64,000 nt of DNA from Heliocidaris tuberculata (Eukaryota; Echinodermata; Echinoidea; Camarodonta; Echinometridae). The translations under genes and the position numbers were made by a program. Under the pieces are notes generated by a model. That model was given only the letters and a program-made list of their open reading frames with translations, was not told the DNA's origin and did no database searches. Positions 23,401 to 35,976 of the stretch are shown here, one piece after another. Position 1 is the first letter of the stretch; every line of letters starts with the position of its first letter. Location: assembly GCA_025618425.1 (NCBI GenBank), contig CM046835.1, positions 19,623,374 through 19,687,373 of the forward strand, read 5' to 3'.

Positions 23401-26400
23401 AATACTATCCATTTCTGTGAAGTTTCTTACCGGTCTCTAGATCAAATAAGGATTTCTTTTAGAATCACCGGACTACTCGGGCAATTTTACGATATTCTAG
23501 ACTAATAATTCAGTAGTTAAAAACAATTTTTTCTTCTTCGTTGAGAATGGTGCTGACGCCATTACCAGTGTTAAGCTATCGCACCTCGACTTGCTTCGTA
23601 CCGCTTCGTACTTATACGTGCGAAACGGTGATCTTTACGTTACATATACTATACTATAGAGTCAAAACTAGAAGGTCACACAGAATTTGCAGGGATCAAC
23701 CAATCATCACCAAAATCTAATCGATTCTTTCCTGTCACTATCCAAACAATCACTGAAAATTTGGTGCAAATCCGTTCTCCCGTTCTCTAGTTATCTTGTA
23801 CACAAACAAACAAACAAACAAACAAACAAACAAACAAACATACAAACATACGGAACCCTTTACATAACCCTGCCGATTTTATCGGCGTGGGTAACAATGC
23901 AAAACATAAAAACAACACCAGCAACATATGACCTCATTCACAGAATACGGGCAATGTTTAGTGGATGGTCTTTATTTGTGACCGAGTGCACGGGTAATTC
24001 GGGATTTTATCAAAGACATTTTTCACCAATGAGATTACAGAATTCATGATCACTAAAAGATTATTATTATTATTTTATTATTAATATTATTACTATTATT
24101 AATTATATCCCTTGGCAGAATGCCGGAGGATAATTTGGATTCAGCAGCGTTATCCCGCCACCGCGTCTTTCAAATTTTGTATGGTGTATCTTAGTAAAAT
24201 CTACACATCTTTAGTGTTTGGTGATGCTGCCCCCAGTGTTCCACTTTTTACAGGGTCAAATGTCTTATTTTGGTTGATGTCTTGCGTGAACTCTGGCGGT
24301 CACATTCTTTCAGATTTTGTATGGCGGTTCATCATACATGTACACGTAGTTTACTATGGATCTCTGCAGTTTTTGGTGATGCTGCCCTCAGTGTTCTAGT
24401 GGATATCTTGTGTGCGCTCTGCAGGTCACATTTCTTGACAGATTTCTTTCGAATTTTCTATAGAGATGCATTATACTCTAATCTACATGTACACACGTAT
24501 TGTTTTGGTGATGCTGCTCCTAGTGTTGACAATAGTCCAGGGCCAGGCCACTGGTGGCGATCTCTAAGTCATCTTTTTTGTTTGAGGGAGGGGAGGGGGA
24601 GGTTCTTTGTCCCTCCGAACAAAAGGATGACGCAAAAACCGCTGCCATTGCCCAGGGATACATTCGCATTGCACGGCAATGGACATTTCTAGTTGTTGTT
24701 GTTGTTGTTATTGTTATTGTTGTTATTACTATTGCTATTATTACTTTAATTACTACTATTACTTTTATATTTGTTACTACATTTTTTTTTGGGGGGGGTA
24801 TTAAATTGTATGATGCATGAACCCAAAACAAATAGATTTTATTGCTATCCATCATACTTGTTCCCATTGCTGTGTATGTACTTTTGAAATTATTTGACAG
24901 GTATCATATTTATTTATTTTTTCTAAAATCTAGTTCTCTTTCGAGTGCTGACTGTGAATTACCCTGAAATGCTGCCTGATATAGAAAATGTAAGTTTAGA
25001 TCAATATTTGAATGAGTTGCAATTTGTACATCAGGTACAATGTATAAAATAAAAGGTTTTTTTTTATTTTTTCCATTCTAAAATGATTGGATTATTGAGT
25101 ATTTGCTGGAAGCATTGGGTGGGTTTGTCTCAAAATAACTCTGTAGATATCTATAGCACTTTTCATCCATGCCAAACAAGTTGCAGAAAGCACATGAACA
25201 AGAAGGCAAAATCCTCTTTAATTCCCAATAACCATCTAAAGAAAAAAAATGGGGGGGGGGGGCAAAAAAAATCAGAAATGTTAGTTTGTTTGATGATAAT
25301 TCTCAAGTTTTGTAATTGTTATCATCTGTAAGCCTATTTATTTTCCTTTGCAACAAAGTTCTATTTGTTCTGATTGTTGTCATTTTAGGGTATGCAGTAC
25401 AACTGAATATGGGGTAAACAGGTTTCTAGTGGAATAGTGTAAAAGGCATTGCTATTGTCTGCATTTGAAAAAACAAATAGGAGGTGCCTGGATATTATGG
25501 TTTAATACAGTATTGTTATTTTCTTTATGTAATAAGGCTCCTGAACATTGTGTGTTGTATAAGCTGTAACATTGTCTTTCATGTCTTCCTCATTCTCTCT
25601 GGCAGGTTTTTAATAGAATTATACATGTATTTGTTTTTTCTATTGACATAAATTGGCATGATAACTAGAAATATGGAATAAAAGTATGAAAAACTTGAAT
25701 CTTGTTTTGAAACGACAGACAAAAGATATATGGATCACCTCTCCTGGTGGGACCAGAATGCAACAGTGGAGAGATCAAGTCAGTAGTGATGGCCTCCTGG
25801 ATCTGACCTTTGTACTCTCTGAAGAACCTGAGCTAGGAGAGTGGATGATACATGTTCAAGTGCATGGTGGTCTGAAGACAACACAAACGTTTAGCGTTGA
25901 GGAGTATGGTAAGATATAAATTTTACAGTGCTTCATTTTTACAGTCAAACCTTCTGAGTGACCACTTGCTTATCAAGGTCAGCTCTTTATGCAGGTTTGA
26001 ATTTATATTGGATGACGATTTCCCATATTTTTTTTGACGCTCAGTTATTGGATTATGACACTTCTTCAAAAAGTTGAGGTTAAATGTTATATAGGGGTCA
26101 TTTGGGGTCATTGTAGGAAGATGCACAAAACTTTACTATTTTCACATAAATACATGGATTTCGCTGTGTTGCTGAGAGTGGACAAAAATGCTACTTGGTG
26201 CTGATGTCCAGTGGTCAGTTGCTTGACCTGTTTTGAGGCATGGCCAGTCCTGTGTGGCCGATTGCTACCAAATTTCTCATTAACAGAACTGTGAAAACAA
26301 CCTCTCAAAAGTCTACCTCGAAGAAGTCCAAAAATGTTCACAATCAATGCTCCAAGAATGTCCAGATGTATTTGTAAACATTTGTAAACATTATTTGCCT

Positions 26401-29400
26401 GTTATTTCTGGGGATGGCAATTACATTGTGATATTACAACTAATGATAATTGAACATGGTAGCCAATACTGTGATATGTTAACTTGATTTTTTTTTGTCT
26501 ATCCATCATTTGTTTGCAGTGCTGCCCAAGTTTGAAGTTTTGATTAAACCGCCATCGTACCTTTACAGGGGTGATGGTGGACCATTCACAGTGAGGATCT
26601 GTGCCAAGTAAGTCCACTTTCTGTGACAGAGTTTCTTAACCAGTTGACTACTGGGGAGCGTTTCATCAAGCGTTTTGTCAGTGATTTTTACCGACAAATT
26701 TGCTCTCAGCCAATCAGATGCAAGGATTTCAGTAACTTATAACAGTTGTCGGATAAAAATCACTGACAAAACGCTTGATGAAACGCTCCCCTGGGGGGCG
26801 TTTCATGAAAGGACTTGTCAGATATTTCATCCGACAAATTTGCTCTCAGCCAATCAGATGCAAGGATTTCAGTAGCTTATAACAGTTGTCGGATGAAATA
26901 TCCGACAACTTCCTTTCATGAAACGCTCCCCTGAATTCTCTCATTCTAGTAGGCTTGATACAGGGACCAGTGAAAAAACTAACACTGGAGCAGAGAGAGA
27001 GATTTAGCTTTGGAAAGGCCCCCAAAGAGCTGTAGAATCCCCCCCCAAAAAAAAACAACAAACAAACAAAACAACAACAACAACAACAACAACAATGCAA
27101 GGAAATATGCAAGGAAATATCACTTTCTCACCCGCAAATCCAAAGAGAGCTCCTAGTTAAAAAAGGCATTTTTTGAAACTGACGAGGACCTGGTTCAAAC
27201 AGGCAATGCAGTAAGTAATTTGTCATTTGGGCTAAATTTATTTCTGCAATTACCTTGTGGGCCACTGAATATAATCTAGCTTGGGTTGGTGGAGCATTTT
27301 ATCCAGTCCCAGTTAATGCACTATCATAAATTTTGTTTTTCTTAATCGTTCCTTGCTTGACTTTGGCCAGATTTCAGACCTTGTCACCTCCATGTGTTCA
27401 GCTTTATACTGTAAAAAATATAAGGGGGCATTTATCAAAGCTTGAAATGTATTTCTTTTTTTACCACCGTTACGTGGACATCACATTTATATAACATTAC
27501 ATTATTATTACCATTTTGGTCTGCCATATTGATCCACCATGAAGCTAGAGTACTTTTCAACATAAGTGGCTATACTTTTTACGCTGAACTCAATTTTAGC
27601 AAACATTGTTATGGTTGATAGGAGACATACATGTAGTTCCTCACTTTTAGTGTGTCACAAAAATTGCCCCAACCCCATGGAATGCCCCATTATTGGGTAC
27701 TCGGTATGGGATGTACAATGAGACCTAAAGAAAATTGATTTGTTTTATCAACAGGTATACGTATGGTCAGCCAGTTCATGGGCATATAGCTGCAAATATT
27801 TCATTTTTTGACCCAAATCCACATATGTGGTGGAGATTTAGGCGAACCCCGACAGTCATACCGCTTGAAGTGGTGAGTTGACATCGTAACTCTGAATCAA
27901 TATTGAGAGTAGGCAGGGCTGATATGAAAAACGTTTGCTTGCTGAATTTTTAAAGTTTGAACCTAAAGCTTTTCTTTATCCCATTTGTTATTATGTTCAC
28001 TGTCTTCAAGCAGCATTGGCCTCTTCTGGGCATACCAAAGCATCAGTAAAGAGTTCATGCTATAACTTAAACCATTATCATGTGAATGATCATTTGTCTC
28101 ACAGATGGCATTGAGTGTGCAAGTCCTCTCATAGTACAATAAGCAGATAACATAATGGTAAGAACAAAACGGTAACAGAAAATGCAGAGGAAAGGTAGGA
28201 GGATGATTGGAATACCTGTATGATTACTGAGATTAATGATCAGTCACATAATACTGCTTCAAGTTAGCATATTCTTTAAGGCTCGTTCACATTGCCGCGG
28301 TAAACTGCCGCAGTATGTTTTTTTTGTGTGTTGCAAATGCCTTGCACGTGGTAATGAAAAAAAGTAGCTGTGCCCAATAAAGTTCCTACGCGCACTCACA
28401 AAATTTGTGTGAAGCACAGTTCACTTGAAATAACCCTGCTTTTAAACTGCTGTGGTTTACAGTGGTACATGTGAATGAGGCGTTATTGATGCTTCTGCTT
28501 GACCAGCAGTGGTGTCAAAAGATTGATATACACTGCAAGAGTGAGTAAATGTCACCTTACATCACAACATTGTAACATGACGAAGGATATACTGATTATT
28601 TCCCTAATAGTTTGTGTACAATTGCATAATCATTAGAGAACAGAATATCATCATTAGATAACAAGTTATCAATCAATCTGACAAAGTCTACTTTCTATTC
28701 CAGATCTTTTCTGTTCCCAAACAATGTTTGCTGTATTTTTGTGTAAAGTAATTAATGTTATGATCCCTGTATTTCTTAGGAAGCTGATGACATCACAGGC
28801 TGTGGGGATGTTAGTTTACGAGCTGACAGGTTATTTGGACCAAGTCACAATGTGGATGGGCTGAAGTTGATGGTCAAGGCCAACTTTACGGAAAGAGGCA
28901 CAGGTAGGTCATCTTTAAAGTGCCAAAGCAACGTGTCATAATATACAAATTTACCCTACCTTCAGAGACTCTTTGGGGTTGTAACAGTACCATTTCCTTA
29001 AGGGCTGTACACCTCAGTATATGGTATTATAAAACAGGGTCTAGAATGTAAGCATTCTAACCATGTGACCGTGCATTGTTCTTTCCTACTGTGCAAAAAG
29101 GTTCCCATCCAAGTGTGGTAATGTACGGCTAAGGTGCATGTATGCCTGCCTATGGAATAAAACAAATTGTGGCTCTCATGACTGTGCAACTCTTGGCGTA
29201 TTGATTGGTTTTGTAGCTTAGTTTTATGCTAGACCCGTTTTATAAAACAAATAATTTGGATTTGGATTAGCAACACTACATGATGTGAAAATGGCTGAAT
29301 ATTTTGGTCTTTGTGCTAAACTACAAAACAATTGATCTGAATGCGACTTGCCCTGGAATCTAAGTTTGGATCGACTACAAGCCCAGGCCCCTCTTCATTT

Positions 29401-32400
29401 ACATTTTGTGAATTTCACAGTCTCTAGAGAACAATAATAGGGGTCTGTATGTTAGCATTGAACCCTGCTGGCTGGAGATGGCTTATATCTTCTTCACCAC
29501 CAGTGAAAAAACATTCAATGTATTGCAATTAATTGCATAGATGGAATATCTCTGTTTTTTGGTCAACTCCCCTCTAAACTATAGAATCATTGAAATTCTG
29601 AATGTATGGCTGGGCTAGAATCACCAGCACACTTCCTGTATATGTGTTTTTCTTATGTATGGGGGGGGAGGGGACATAGGAAGGAAATTACATCCTGACC
29701 CAAAACCTCCATGTTTTTCCTGTTTGTGTTAAATGTACTTGAAGATATTTTCCGGACTATGCTAATTATGGAATGAGTACCTGGCAATGCTGGGGTCATA
29801 ATAGCAGGGCCCTTGATCTGTAGGAGTAGTATCAATACTGATTAGGCTACCCTGGGTAAATAATACCATGTTGGTATTATTATTCATATTCTAATTACTT
29901 TTTCCCAATCCAAAGTGTATAGGGCATCATTATGATGTATATCTGCAAATAAAAAGTGAATTATTTCTCCGGAAGAAAAAATTATTTGTCACTGAATTTG
30001 ACAATTCCCCTAATTGTGTAATACATATAACAGAATCAGAAAACAAAGATATACAAAACAGGTGAAGCAGAGATATAGCATTGCATTTGTTTTTCTTTGT
30101 CAACTTTCTGTCTAAAACACTTAGTGTAGATTTGGCATCATAGCCGCTAAGATTTCGAGTAGTGCTGCAAAAGTTATACCACAGGGTCATATGAGACTTT
30201 GCTGTAACATGTCAATGTGGGAGCTAGAAGAATGTCAAAGATGAAGTTGAGTTCAGGGCCCCGTTGCATAAAACTTGCCGTCAATGGTAACTCTGTTATC
30301 AATGGTAACTACCATGGCAACATCACTCAACAGCCAATCAAAATCAAGGTTTCCATGGGAGTTACCGTTGATGGCAAAGTTACCGTTAATGGTAAGTTTT
30401 ATGCAACGGGGCCAGTCATGCTATTGAATTGTGAAGGAAGCTATTCTGTCGCTATAAATACATCTGGTCAGTTGCCTTATTCCAAGCTGTATAATGTAGA
30501 TAAAATGCATTGCCTTGTTCTGTATTTTACCAAATAGGTGTAACTCTGAGTGCTAGCAATGCTAACACTCCTATTGAGAGAAATTCCATCAAAATGGAGA
30601 TCCGAGGTCCTGATGTTTTCAAACCTTTCTTACTTTACCATGGTCAGGTAACCCATATGAATTTACTCTTTTTTATTATTATTATTTATGCAGCACTTTC
30701 AAAAATCAAATACAACAATTGGAATAAAGGTACACACAAAAAAAAAAAAAACCAGAATCATAAATGCATTTTTCTTTATAGCAGTCTTCTGAGTGCAATA
30801 GTTGGCTGCTGGGGAAGGGGAAACCAATGAAACTTAATTACTGCAACCATAAATGTCCTACTTCCCGACCAACTATTGCACTCAGAAGACCTGTAAAAAT
30901 TTAGCAATAAGGTATAATCAAATCAAAATGAAATAACAATTAAAAAGAAACAAAATAGAATTAATTTAATGCAGTGAGCATTAATGTGTGAATCAATGTG
31001 ACTGATTTTAAAGTTGGTAGATTTTTAACCACAGTGAGACTATCTTAAATTGGATAATAAAATAGAGAGTTTAAAGATGTGACAATGCGTTGTACATAAG
31101 AATGTGTGAAAATCGCTGGCTAGAAATTACTGCAAAAGAATTTTGAGCAGACATATACTGGAACCGTTTAGTATAAAGCTGCTCTCTTGATCAAAGGGGA
31201 ACTTCACCCAGATATCATGAAGGGGAAGTCATCCCTGAAAATGATATTTATTAAAAGCAGAAAAGTTAGAAAAACAGATCAGTGCAAGTTTGAGGAAAAT
31301 CTGATAATAGATATGAAGTTATAAAGTTGCAAATTGGCAATTCTTTCCAGAAAAGCAAACTGTTTTGAATAACTTGAAATTAAAGTATGCACTGGTTGTC
31401 TTGAGAATTTCCTCCTTTTGCTAAAGCAGTTGCAGTGACATTGTTTCATTATGTGATATGCAATATGCAAAACAAAATATCATTATTATTCTTTCAGGTT
31501 GTGGTGACTAACCCAGATGGTACTCCGGCAGGGGTGAAAAGAGTGAATGTTTCATGGCCTTATTATCCGCCTCAGCTCCTGCAAACTGGACCCGATGGCA
31601 CAGTCGACTTTGTTTTAGGAACACCTCACATGGCTTCAACTACGACCTTGTTCATTACAGTAAGGAAAAGAGATAGACAAATAATCCAAGTGGACAGGGG
31701 CATTCTAAGGATTCTCTTAGTTTTTTTCTCTGTAATCTACTGCTCTGTCTTGTGCAAGTATTATACATTAACCAGAATTGGACAGCTATGAAGAAAATTA
31801 TAGATTGTTTTAGATCCCCACAAACACGTCTTTCGCCCTTTGTCTGCTGCACAGTGGGGCCGCTATTTGCAGTGAACCCCCAACCCTCCCCCTGCAACGA
31901 ACGCTGTATCTGAGGACCAGATAGTCTAGATTCTATCCGTTTATTTATATCCCACACAGAGCTCAACTCTCCACTAATCGCGCGATCCCCAAAATTTCAA
32001 CCGAAAAAAGCGAGGGTAGAATTGCAAAGGACAGTTATTGTTCAGATCGTGCGATAAGGAGACAGTCCAGGAAGTGGACTAACAACTGGCCTCGCCTGAA
32101 AACGAAATCATTCAGAAGCGCAGCAGTAGTCCACTGCCTGGACTGTCTCTGTATCACGCGATCCGAACAATAACACTCCTTCGCGTGATTAGTGGAGAGT
32201 TGCGTCATGTGTGGGATATGCGTGTAGAGAAAGAGCAGCGTAGGGGAATAAACCAAAGAGAAAACGGATAGAATGTAGACTAGCCAGTTTTCCGCAACTA
32301 CGTCATTCATTCCGGAAGGTCCACTGCAAACAAGGCAAATGGCAGCCCCCATGTGCAGCAGACAACGGGCGAAAGACTTGTTTGGGGGGATCTAAAACAA

Positions 32401-35400
32401 AATATAACTTTCTTCATAGCTGTACAATTCTGTAAATTTGATATCAAATGAATCAGCAAGTTAGGCTTCATATAATATCTATAGAAAAAAATTAAGGTTG
32501 GATTTCCCTTTAACCCATTGTATAATTATATGAACCAGATAATACCTGTATTAAACCTATGGGAATGAAAGCATTCAGTAGTCAACGGGTTAATACATTT
32601 TTTCTTCTTTTCTCATCAGGGATAGCCTCTTTTTCCCTTTCATGAATTTCATCCTTTCTGTACATTTCTTATCTTTATTCATATGACTTTTTTTAAATCA
32701 TTTTTTTTTTGCAGTTCTCCTATTGTATTGCCATCAGTTTTCTCTTTTGTATCTTATGCAGTCTATACCTTTTTTTTTTACTTCTCATTTTTCATCTTTC
32801 TTTTAGAAGACAGTCACTTTATTTTTGTTGGATTACCTTTTCCTATTTTCCTTCTGTTTTGCATATCTTGTTTCTGTAAGTGCACCTACAATGATTATCT
32901 TTTGAAATTCATTTTCAGGCTCACTCCTCCTTTCTTATTTATTTTTCTTGCTCTTTCTTCTCTCCCATTCCCTCTCTTTCTTCATTTCCTTCCCTCTCTC
33001 TTTCTACTATGTTTCTTCATTGTGTCCAATCTCTTGCTCACTTTCTCTCTCTTTTCTTTGTCTGTCTATCTCTTACACTCTCTCATGCATGTGCATAACC
33101 CCCCCCCCCCCCCCCTTTCCTTCTTTGATTTTCTTTTTTGATTCTCTCTTTCCCTATTTCCTGTAGCTTTTTCTCCATCTCACTCTCACTCTGCTTTTCT
33201 TTTTCCTTTTTGCTTTACTTCCCCTCCTGTCCCTCTTTTTCTTCCATGATCCCTCCATTTTATAAACAACATTGCTTTACCGTTTACATGTACAGTGCAT
33301 CTACTTTTCTGTGATCCCTCCATTTTATAACCAACATTGCTTTATCATGTACATGTACAGTGCATCTACTCTTCTGTGCAGATCTATCTGTCATGCATGT
33401 AAAAAAAAAATAATTAAAAATTCTCATTGATTATAATGGGTGATAAAAGCATTGAATTGAATGGAATCTTTCTCTTTCTTTCTATCACTTGTCATCAGGC
33501 TACACTGCTTGATGAGCCAGACACCATGGACACGCCCTCTGCAAATGTGAGAAGCAGGTTATCCGAACTCCGGGAAGTATTTAAGCAGGTGAAAGCATGG
33601 TATTCGCCCAGTGGTTCATTTCTGCAAATCTCTGATATCAAAAAGAAGGTGTCTGTCAGTCAGTCTGTTCCTGTTCAACTAGAGTTCACCTTGCCTAAGA
33701 ATGAGACACAGATAGAGTTCTTCTATAGGGTGAGGCAATGAAAACATTTACAACCCTATTTGTCAATAGTGCGGAAGATGTTGATCATCGTGGTAGTACA
33801 ATAAGAGTAAGATTAATCAGTTGTCACACGAAGAGAGCAAACGAGAGTTGCGACGTTTCGACCGCTATCTGCTAGTCTTCGTCAGGCAACTGCTTATGTC
33901 CTCATTGGCTGACGAAGACTAGCAGATAGCGGTCGAAACGTCGCAACTCTCGTTTGCTCTCTTCGTGTGACAACTGATTAATCTTACTCTTAACCCTATT
34001 TGTATTTTTATAATATTCTTTTGTTAAATATAGCTGCATTTGTACAGTGTATGTGTATGTTGCAATCAGACTTATTACTACTTGTTGTAACATCTCTGTC
34101 TTCATGGAAAATTATAATTGAGACATCCAATACAAAGATATTAGTGCAGAAAGTCAACACCTGGTATTGACGGTTTGCAATACATGCATATTAACCAAAA
34201 ACTTCAAAGAAGACGGTTACCGTGATATTTATTAATACATGTACTGTGATATCTAATCACAAATTAGAAGCAGTGTTAGTCAAAATTAAACTACTACTGA
34301 ATTTCAGAAATAAAGACTGAAAATGTAAGATATTTTGTAATCATGCCTCTCATACTTTGAGTCATTTCCCTCCATTTCTGTTTTGCATTTGCTTGCATAA
34401 CAAAAGTAAGACATAGTCACTGCTTGTTTGATGATGGAAAAGGCGCTGTTAACATTTTCTTGGTTCAGTTTTTTAAGGTAAAAATATATGCACTTGCTGT
34501 TATTGGAAATATTCCTAGCCATATGTTGATCAAACTTGATAGGAGTGCTTTTAAATCATCCTCCTTGAAATGCATACCCAAACTGTACTGTTTTAAAAAG
34601 GCCATCTACTGTCAATTTATCTTGACTCATGCACATGGAATGTTGTATTGTGATATTTCAATATAGAGGTGCTGTAAAGCAACTGTTTGCTAGCAGATGA
34701 GCTCCAAGGAATTCATTGCTGTTTAAAAGAAATCTGGGTGTCATTTTAAGTGATGTCTTACTCAATGGCATCCTGTCTATCTTGAAGACTACTTCTCTGC
34801 TGCCTCTGGGCACACAAAGCAAGGCAACTCTGTTTCTTGAAACCATTTCTCTAATGTATTTGCCTCACCTTTCCTTTCCCACACTTAGGTTGTATCTGGA
34901 GGAAGAATCTTAGCAAGCGGCAACTACCATTGGACCAAGGATGATGGCCAAAGCACAGGTCAAAGAGAACTGTCGGTTGTTGCCCTTTCTGAGCTTGTCT
35001 CACAAATTGCAGTTTCCACCTCGGCCTCCTCTCGTTCCAGGCAGAGGCGACCTCCTTTCCACCCCTCTGGCCGTACATATGTCCGATATGGCTCTTCGGG
35101 TAAATCTTTCTTATAGCAAAAGTTTGGGTATAGAAAAACTGAATCTAGTGTTTCTATTACACATGCCATAGTATAGAAATAGTGACAGCTCTGAGGGACA
35201 AATTAAAAAATAATGCCCCAAGGTGATCTCAAAACTGTGCTATGCCCCGTGACAAAGTTGAGGGGTATAGTACAGTCTTGAAATCACTAAAGGGCTATAG
35301 TTTAAACCATGACACCTAAAATAAGTTGTTTTATAAATGGCATCCCACGTGTATTTCCATTAAAAAGGAAAATATTGATGAAAATATGACTGTTGAAAAG

Positions 35401-35937
35401 TACTTGTCACCGCTTGTATGAATATTTACAGATCAGAGAGTGTGTAGTTGATGTGACTTACCCGGTATTATATGTACATGTAACTTAATATCCTGTGTTA
35501 ACTTCATGCACATCTATTGCATCCTTGCATTGTACGTGCAAAAAGAGCTGTTGCCCAGGCATACAATATGCTAATTTTTCGCATTTTTGAAAATTTGCAA
35601 GAAAAAGACAATAACTTTAACATTAATTCGTCTTAGGCTCAGACCAATAACCTAACCTATTTTTAATCAACACTTGGTCACAGAGTGCCTTCATAGTACT
35701 TCTTTCGATAACTGATTTCAAAAGTGTGGAGTAAAGTGTGGAGTAATGTGTACTTCTTATGTAAAAATACGCCTAAGATATGCCATCTTTCATATTTTTT
35801 TGAAAAATTGAAATAAAAAAAGATGCAAAAAAAAGTGCAAATTCAATATCCGATTTCAAGAGTGTGGAGTAATGTGTGTTTAATATATAAAAATATACTT
35901 TAAAAATCATCAATTTTCCCCCTTTTTGGAAAATTGA

Positions 35938-35976
<39 letters not shown>

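Larger units (their letters stand above)
15219..24933 (+). other. A2M-like intron 2, 9.7 kb, transposon-filled
   Basis: Almost all of this intron is inserted DNA: three Helentron-like elements (15365-17136, 17225-21288, 22511-23892), a twofold repeat at about 21310-21640, and a tandem repeat at about 24180-24545. Removing these leaves roughly 2 kb. Flanking exons stay in phase (1 to 1). Confidence 0.8.
26637..26960. mobile_element. TTAA-type MITE split by nested insertions
   Basis: The flanking halves TTAACCAGTTGACTACTG (26637 on) and TGAATTCTCTCATTCT (after 26931) together resemble the inverse of the small TTAA element at 32513-32589. Two other MITEs (26653-26791 and 26793-26931) sit inside it. 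Confidence 0.5.

Noticed and set aside
15363..23894. A single 8.5 kb DNA transposon with 1.4-1.8 kb terminal inverted repeats
   Set aside because: Each arm and the middle have their own T|A...TAG|T boundaries and hairpins, so three separate insertions fit better. Not fully excluded.
24520..24867. Minus-strand open frame of 115 residues with Thr/Val/Ile repeats
   Set aside because: It spans GTT/ATT simple repeats and has no domain.
32683..33166. Phe/Leu/Ser-rich open frame of 152 residues that could look like a membrane protein
   Set aside because: It is a pyrimidine tract; hydrophobicity follows from T-rich codons. It lies inside an intron of the A2M-like gene.
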